The position numbers were made by a program, and so were the translations under genes. Shown one piece after another: positions 57,758 to 64,000 of a stretch of DNA of 64,000 nt. This stretch comes from Valencia hispanica (lineage: Eukaryota; Chordata; Actinopteri; Cyprinodontiformes; Valenciidae). The notes below the pieces were generated by a model. It ran no database searches and had not been told where the DNA came from. It saw nothing but the letters and a program-made list of their open reading frames with translations. Location of the stretch: the NCBI GenBank assembly GCA_963556495.2, contig OY747715.1, forward strand, positions 1,029,739 through 1,093,738, written 5' to 3'. Each line of letters begins with the position of its first letter. The first letter of the stretch is position 1.

Positions 57758-58277
57758 CTGAAGAGAAGAATGACAGGAAACAGAGAGGATGTCGGCAATC
57801 TAACAAACTCAAACCGGAAGTGAATGTGGAGCAGACAACATCCTGCTGAAGGAGACAAAACAGAACGAAATGATGAATCCAGCAAAAAGAGGAAAAAAAA
57901 CTACAGACTCGGGCTAAAGGCTGGACATGGTTTTTTTCTGTCATTTTGACCAACAAGGTCAAAAAAATCCGGTCATAATCAATTTTTACCTGTTAATTTA
58001 TAAATATGATAGTATTTTGATACATAATCAATATTATTTGTTTTTCTTTGAATTTTAATTGAAATAATATCTAAGTCAAACAATCTGAACAGAGAACTAC
58101 ATCTAAAAATGAAATCAAATGATTGCAGCAGGAACCGTTCTCCTGCTGTGACCTGAACTCAGTCTCACATCTTCCTGCTGCTCCACATGGAGCTGAAATC
58201 ATCGCCTGCAATAGTGGGATTGCTGCAGATGTTTTAGGTTTTTTCTTCAGACAGATGACTTCTCATCGGGGGGTTAG

Positions 58278-58598
58278 ATGTTGTTCTGGAGGATGAATCC
58301 GCTGCTACACTGGAGACGGGAATTAACCTCCACTTCAGTCAAACTTTGGAAATCAGGAAACATTTCTCCAGTTGAAGTCATCAAAAGTCAAAAAGACTTT
58401 CTGAACAAACAGTTTCCTGACCTGGAAACTATTGTTTCAGCAGGAGGAAATCCAGCAGCATGTTTGGCTCCCATCGGGCTCTTTGGAGCGCCACAGACGT
58501 TTATCTCTTCAGCTCCCAGTCAGCGAGATTCACTGAAAACGGCGTTCAGGTCGGAGATGATGCTCAGGTGCTCTCATGCGAACCTTTTCTTTCATTGA
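58278..58598 (+). other. Unrecognised open frame (106 codons)
   Basis: The middle of this frame (KSGNISPVEVIKSQKDFLNK, QFPDLETIVSAGGNPAACLA) has protein-like composition without low-complexity bias. I recognise no family, and no clear splice signals bound it. It may be an exon of the host gene that also includes 59271-59340, a repeat remnant, or chance. Confidence 0.25.
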
Positions 58599-59194
58599 TT
58601 CAGTTATCTGGACTCAGTGTGTTGGAAGTAAAGTTGAAAATATCTGCACATTTGCACCAAGGGGTCAGAGGTGTGAATACTAATCCTTCAAAATGGCGGA
58701 CAGCCTTCAGATTTTTTCGTCACCGTTCTAAACAACGTGCAAATACTGAAAATATTCTGTTACTGTAGAGTAGTAGGAGAAAGTGGCATGGCCAGTCTGT
58801 CCTGTAGCACGGCTGAGGATGACCTTTTAAGCCTGGTGTAGAAGAGAGGATCTGCTGAGATGCACTCGGGTCATTTCACTCTGCTTACAGACTTCCTGAG
58901 AGGAAAAACTGGTTGTTGGATCTGAAGCCTGCAGAGAGGAAGAACCGTCAGAAAACAGCAGCAGTTTAATCTCAGGTCTAGATGTGCAGCAGCAGCAGCA
59001 GCATGAAGCCAGACGAGTCTGAAGGAAGCAGATCAGAATCAGGACTACTGGATGATCTCAGAGACATGAACCGCTCAGATAAACCAGATCAGGACTACAG
59101 GCCAAAATAACAGACCCTCCTCAGCCTTCTGAAGATTTATTGTAAAAGTCTCCAGACTTCCTCATATAAAATTGCCACCTACCTACCTTCCTCC

Positions 59195-59264
59195 TCCTCC
59201 CTTTTCTCCTCCTCCTCCCTTTTCTCCTCCCTTTCTTCCTCCTCCTCCTCCTCCTCCTCCTCCC
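59195..59264. repeat. (CCT)n-rich polypyrimidine tract
   Basis: About 70 bases of CCT, CTT and TCC units leading directly into a CCCTCCAG acceptor. It could act as the polypyrimidine tract of the intron before 59271. Confidence 0.85.
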
Positions 59265-59270
59265 CTCCAG

Positions 59271-59340
59271 CGGCTGGATGTGCTGCGAGCTTCAGCAGAC
59301 AGAAGAAGAGAAGCAGAGCCACTGCTGAGAAGCGATCACA
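59271..59340 (+). CDS. Candidate internal exon of a host gene (70 bp)
   Basis: A long polypyrimidine tract ending CCTCCAG is followed by 70 bases and then GTAAGT, the strongest class of donor site. One frame reads RLDVLRASADRRREAEPLLR through the exon without a stop and is polar and helical in character. The protein is not recognised, and the exon could also be untranslated. Its strand matches the start-codon exon at 63760-63869, but a link between them is only inferred. Confidence 0.45.
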
Positions 59341-60612
59341 GTAAGTCTTCCTCTCTGTTTCCTTTCTCTTCATCAGAGCAGCAGTCAGGATTCTCCTCGG
59401 TCTGAGTCTGAGGGACAGAGGGAGTCTGCAGGCTTCATCCTGGCTTCATGAATGGAAGCTGCAGCTGCTGTCAGACTTCTGTTCTTGTTCTGCCTGTAAA
59501 AAGATTTGTCCAAGAGGAGAACATGGATCAGATCCTCAGTGGGAACTTTTCTGCAGCAGCTTTCTGAGTCAGGGACCTGCAGGAGTTTATTTCAGATGTT
59601 TTCTGATGTGTTCAGTGAACTGTTCTTCATCTCCGCGCTGCAGCTGCAGTTCACACATCTCCACATGAAATGACACAAAATCAGCTCAGAGAGGCTAGTC
59701 GCTGGTCAGGCTGGGTTCTTTATTTCTACCTTCACTGAAAACTTGCAATAACGCAGACAAATAAACTACATGTTCAGCTTTAATCAGCTCCACCAAACTG
59801 GTCAACTCTGATGGTATATAGTTTGATGCGTATAGTTCCAGATCAGGATTAATAAATTATTCACTGCTTCATCTTGTTCTGATCACCTGAAACCATCTGA
59901 AGCTTTTTTTCCATTTTAACTGGAGCAGATCATTATTGTTATAAAAGCCTCCAGATAACACCTGGTAACTGATTAATGCATGCAAGGCGCCTCTGATATA
60001 ACACCACTCAGTCCCTGGCCAATGAGGAACAGCTAACAACTAAATGATGGATATTAACAGAAAAATGAATAAAGTAAAAGAAAAGAAACAGAGTCAAAAT
60101 GAGAAGTTTATCTCTTTAGTTACTAAAGCTTTTAAAAGAGATTTAATTTCTCCCAGAGAGGCAAAAACATCATAAAACAATTGTTTGAATGAAGTTCCTT
60201 AGTTCTGATCAGGCTTTTAGATCACTATACTGATGTATATTTCCATAGCAGAGATAATATTTATGTGACAAAGTGTGAAATAAAAGTGAGCAGAATGCAG
60301 CAGAGCACTAGAGACGGATGATGTTCTGTTTGAATTCAGTTCTCAGTAGAACCCAGGAGGAACGTCGATCTGGTGATTTATTGGAGGTCGGGACAAATGA
60401 TGTCAGAGAGCAGAAACCTGGAGACCCAAATGAGCGGCACCCAGCAGACGGATTTAAAAACTACCACAGAATCTGTTTCTGCTCCAGTTCTGACCAGCAT
60501 TGTTACTCTGATTATCCCAGTTCTCCAAACAGCAGCAGTGAACGGCTCACTTTGCTCTCTAGAACCTCCGTGGTTCTGTCTGAATATCCGCCTCTCAGAT
60601 CGTTGTGGAGAC
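59341..60612. other. Candidate intron or intergenic DNA
   Basis: Open frames exist near 60318-60600, but without recognisable domains. If the 59271 exon is real, this is intronic. Confidence 0.35.
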
Positions 60613-60759
60613 GTTCTTCATCTTCTTCTTCTTCTTCTTCTTCTTCTTCTTCTTCTTCTTCTTCTTCTTCTTCTTCTTCTTCTTCTTCTTCTTCTTCTTC
60701 TTCTTCTTCTTCTTCTTCTTCTTCTTCTTCTTCTTCTTCTTCTTCTTCGTCTTCTTCTT
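60613..60759. repeat. (CTT)n microsatellite
   Basis: About 145 bases of pure TTC/CTT units with a single CGT interruption near the right end. All three plus-strand frames are open through it, giving runs of Ser, Leu or Phe that are not evidence of genes. Confidence 0.98.
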
Positions 60760-60799
60760 AACATTGCATCAGTTCATTGATGTTTCTGCACAGCTTTCT

Positions 60800-60880
60800 T
60801 AAGGTCCCAATGCAACATTCCTATCAGGTTGAGGTCTGGACTTTGACTAGGCCGTTTCTTGTTCTGTTCTTTGAAAAGAT
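60800..60880 (-). mobile_element. Short Tc1-like transposase remnant
   Basis: The stretch CAGGTTGAGGTCTGGACTTT, then GACTAGGCCG, matches the Tc1 transposase region that encodes the QSPDLN part (compare 12001-12022, ATCTGGACTTTGACTGGGCC). It is too short for more. Confidence 0.5.
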
Positions 60881-62080
60881 TTAAACTCAGTCGAAGCTGC
60901 GACTGACGTAAACCAGGCTGTGGATCCCAACAGCAGCTTTATTGTTTATTGAACCAGTCCAACCAGCGTGTTGACACGCTGAGGGTGTGCTCCATGATTG
61001 CTATCTTCAGCTCCAGGGCTTCCAGCTCCAAAATTTAATTTGGGCACAGCCCAGATAAACTCATTTCTCCAGAGCTGCTGGTTTAATCTATCCGAGGATT
61101 CTCTGATAAAAAGCTGCTTCCTGCCAGAAGGAGGAGGAATGATAAATCTGGAATAAGACGCGACTAAAACCGGTTTGGACTGGATTGTCTGAGATAAAAC
61201 AAGCTAGAGAAGAGCTTGAAATGTTGAATTGATCCCATTATGGCGGTTTTTCTTCCAATACAAGGGTTGTTGGTTTGGCCCAAATTGCCCTTAATGTTCA
61301 TGAAGGTTGGTGTAGAAGAAACACTCATTAAAGACCCGAGCCAGAAGCTGAGAGATTCGTCCTCCTCCTGCTCATCTTCCACTCTTTCACATGTTTTAGG
61401 AAATCAGCCAATCAGCAACAAGGAGCCAAAAGATCCTGGATCTCTGCCGAGAGAACAAAACATCTGGCTGTAAATTAGAGCTCTGAAAACTTTCATTTTA
61501 GTAAAAGATAACATCTTCAGTCCATAAAACATCGACTTAACGGAGATCCGATCAGGTCTGGGAAGGAAGGCCAACATTTCTCTCCCTGGTGTTTCCTGAC
61601 CAGAAGGAATAAACCGTCTCTCCAGAAGGTTTTCTTCCAGGAAAACCTCTGAAGGGAGAGCTCCAGGAGGTCAAGTGATCCATCTCAGCTGAGCCTTTAC
61701 AATGAGGAGCAGCAGCTCTACTCTGACCTCTGACCTCTGACCTCTGACCTGGATGGTGGAGCTCCTGTCCTCATCTCCAACATGGAGTCTGGCCACCTTC
61801 CAGTGGAAGCTTGTTTCAGCTGCTTGTGAACCAGGATGTGGTTCTCTGAGTAATGATCTGGATCTTCTGACCATAGATGAGATGTAGAAGGTAGATGGAG
61901 CAGCGATCCAAAGCTTTAGCTCTCTCTTCATCACCACACATCAGATCAGACGAAACGGTCGGATCGATCTCCAGATCATCTGATCTCCTGCTTTCCGACT
62001 CCACTCCAGTACTGGAGGTTTTCCACCTGATGATGTGAAGGTTTGTTATGGTTGAAAATATATCAGTCTTCTAAGAATAA
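60881..62080. other. Intergenic or intronic DNA, repeat-like in places
   Basis: No gene was recognised. It contains a short tandem array of TCTGACC units at about 61724-61750, too small for a separate call. Confidence 0.35.
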
Positions 62081-62084
62081 GATG

Positions 62085-63110
62085 AGACTGAGTGACTCTG
62101 AACCCATCCAAACCCTAAATGTATCGAGTAAATCAATGGATGGATGTGTCATAACTTTCTCCAGCTGAACAGAAACAAAACAGAACTAATTATTTTTGGA
62201 CCTAAAGAGGAACGATCAACAGTCAGCACACAGCTCCAGTTAATCCAGCTAGAAACTACTGATCAGGCCTGAAATCTAGGTGTAGTAATGGACTCAGACC
62301 TGAACCTCCAGGGTCACATAAAGGTCAATAACAAGGTCAGCCTTCTATCACCTGAAGAACATTTCTAGGATTAAAGGACTGATGTCACAACAGGACCTTG
62401 AAAAACTCATCCATGCGTTTATCTTTAGTCGGATTGATTACTGCAACAGCGTCTTCACAGGTCTGCCTAAAAAGTCAATCAGACAGCTGCAGCTGATCCA
62501 GAACGCTGCTGCTCGTGTTCCTCACTAGAACCAGGAAAGTAGAGCACATCACCCCAGTTCTAAAGTCCTTACACTGGCTCCCTGTAGCTCAGAGAATAGA
62601 CTTCTAAATACTTTTACTAGTTTATAAGTCATTACATGGCTTAGCACCAAAGTATGTAGAAGATCTACAGTTACTACAGCAACCCCCCCCCCCCAGACCA
62701 ATCAGGTCCTCTAATTCCAGTCGACTCAACATCCCAGAATCAGAACCAAACATGGAGAAGCAGCTTTCAGTTTCTATGCTCCTCTAATCTGGAACAAACT
62801 TACAGAAAACTGCAAAGCTGCTGAAACACGGAGTTCTTTTAAATCACAACTAAAAACTGTTTAGAGCTGCCTTGGAGTAAATGACTGATGTATGTCATAT
62901 GTATGAAATGTGTTCATGCTCTCTTGCTTTATTGTGCATCATGTGTAATGTGTGTTTTAATGCTAATTTGCTACTTTTACTTTTAATTTCCAATGTTATA
63001 TTCTATGTATTTTTGTTTTGTTTTTCTTTTTAAATCACCAAATCATATAAAGCACCTTGAATTACCCTGTTGTTGAAAGTGTGCCACACAAATTGCCTTG
63101 CCTTTAGGTA
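62085..63110 (+). mobile_element. L2-like LINE family B 3' end, 5'-truncated
   Basis: It matches 53570-54345 closely over about 780 bases, then carries its own 3' region and ends with AAAGCACCTTGAATTACC and AAATTGCCTTGCC. The reverse transcriptase catalytic block is absent because the copy starts downstream of it. It repeats the TGA after CAGGCC, the frame change and the CACTAG stop of the 53-54 kb copy. Confidence 0.88.
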
Positions 63111-63759
63111 GTCAACATGTTCAGGGACGGCGGTAACTCTAACATTCCCTCCCAACCCTTCTGGCCGACACCTTAAATAGTATTTAGCGATCACTGTTGA
63201 TCTTCTTTAACCTTCTTGTTCAGTCGCTGGACAACCGATCCATGCCAGTCTGATAGTGAAGCATGAAGCGCTTTCACTGGAGGCCAGAACGTTCAGTAGA
63301 CATCCTGCTGCTCTGACGTCTGTCACCTCTGACACATCTTTATCAGGAACATCATGCTTGTTTGCTCTAACTTGACCTCGTGCCCTATGTGCATTCACTA
63401 AGACACAGAATGAATCATTAAACTTCATTACGTTGGAATATTCCTGCAACAGGTTTCATGTCCACCATATTTCCTCAGAGAGAGAAGAGCTTCAAATTTG
63501 GATCGGAGGTTTCGCAACATCCTCTTTGTCTTTGTGCTCCTTTTGGCAGCAGGGGGTGATGTTCCCTCCGGTTCCCCTGCAGCTTTAACTCCTGCCTGAC
63601 TTCTCTGAGGTCTTACAGAAATGTGCCGAGTTTGTGCCGGGTGTGTGGAATGTGTGTGGCCAGCGGTTCCGGAGTTAATAACAGAGCAGAAACGTTGTGG
63701 GAGTCTGGATGTAAGAACTGCCTGTGACGGTCCGCTCTGTCATCGTTTGTGTGTTCCAG
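63111..63759. other. Non-coding DNA upstream of the candidate start exon
   Basis: Moderately GC-rich. If the exon at 63760 is real, this is intron or promoter-proximal sequence. Confidence 0.4.
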
Positions 63760-63869
63760 GTTCTGCTCTTCCATCTGGGTCCGGTCAGAGATAAAACATG
63801 GTGGCCAACAACATGACCTCTAACCCCGCCTCGGCCGGCCGCCGGTGGAGCCCCTTCAGGAGCATCAAG
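63760..63869 (+). CDS. Candidate first coding exon of a host gene, partial
   Basis: An acceptor GTTTGTGTGTTCCAG ends at 63759, followed by 38 bases of leader. An ATG at 63798 in the context ATAAAACATGG opens a 24-codon frame (MVANNMTSNPASAGRRWSPF, then RSIK) that ends exactly at a GT donor (AAG followed by GTCTGT at 63870). The peptide is basic with an Arg-Trp-Ser-Pro core, and codon use is rich in GCC, CGG and CCC, unlike the AT-rich surroundings. The gene continues beyond the window. I do not recognise the protein. The acceptor upstream of the ATG implies at least one 5' non-coding exon. Confidence 0.5.
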
Positions 63870-63903
63870 GTCTGTTTGGATTCACCTTAAATCTCTCTTG
63901 GAT

Positions 63904-64000
63904 TTTCAATTCAGTTTATTTATATAGATTCACAACAGATGTTTCATCTCAAGGCTCTTAACAAGAAGTCATTTCAATACATTTATACAAACATTCCAAT
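63904..64000 (-). mobile_element. L2-like LINE family A 3' end, cut by the window edge
   Basis: It matches 36342-36450 (CAATTCAGTTTATTTATATA, CACAACAGATG, AACAAGAAGTCATTTCAATA), the 3' tail of a minus-strand family A LINE that continues past the window. It lies in the intron directly after the candidate first coding exon. Confidence 0.9.

Noticed and set aside
59179..59373. Glu-rich minus-strand frame
   Set aside because: It is the antisense reading of a CCT-rich pyrimidine tract.
60605..60802. Long Ser-, Leu- and Phe-rich open frames
   Set aside because: They are the three plus-strand readings of a pure CTT microsatellite.

Overview
This window looks like nuclear DNA of a teleost fish. It carries intronless 313-314-residue odorant receptor (OR) coding exons of fish type among fish-type mobile elements: L2-like LINEs ending in AATTGAATTGAA-type tails, an RTE/Rex3-like LINE with an ATGG tail, a Tc1 transposon with long inverted repeats, a BEL/Pao LTR retrotransposon, tRNA-headed SINEs and Harbinger-like MITEs. 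No bacterial or organellar signal was seen, and I do not name a species.

Layout. 1-5 kb: an inverted LINE 3' end, then OR gene 1 (1803-2747, minus). 5-18 kb: repeat-rich DNA with SINEs, a 564-bp MITE (8134-8697), a damaged Tc1 element (11591-13911) and a long L2-like LINE (about 14815-17452). 18-22 kb: a second, decayed L2-like LINE whose ORF1 keeps traces of an SGNH-hydrolase-like domain. 22.8-23.7 kb: OR gene 2 (plus). 24.4-29.6 kb: a younger 4.2-kb LINE inserted inside an older minus-strand L2-like copy. 31.2-32.1 kb: OR gene 3 (plus), nearly identical to gene 2. 32.4-37.9 kb: Rex3-like fragment, a 640-bp MITE and two L2-like 3' ends. 39.5-44.5 kb: OR gene 4 (minus), an almost complete LINE (minus), and an OR pseudogene (plus). 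45.2-52.4 kb: a 7.1-kb BEL/Pao retrotransposon (minus) with two 453-bp LTRs that differ at three positions. 52.4-64 kb: a pentanucleotide satellite, more L2-like copies, and candidate exons of ordinary host genes (57.5, 59.3 and 63.8 kb) suggesting the edge of the OR cluster.

The genes of biological interest are the four intact ORs and one OR pseudogene. They are seven-transmembrane receptors expected in olfactory sensory neurons. Each coding exon has a plausible splice acceptor upstream, close to the ATG in all but gene 2, in line with the usual OR structure of non-coding 5' exons plus one coding exon. Genes 2, 3 and 4 show signs of sequence exchange: genes 2 and 3 match across the coding sequence and not outside it, and gene 4 shares a nearly identical internal block with gene 3 while its ends differ by about a quarter of residues. 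Nearly everything else is mobile DNA in various states of decay. I did not find a clear previously undescribed molecular system; the best leads are the OR exchange pattern, the Tc1 duplication with a foreign insert, LINE copies that share disabling lesions, and a conserved AT-rich hairpin repeat.
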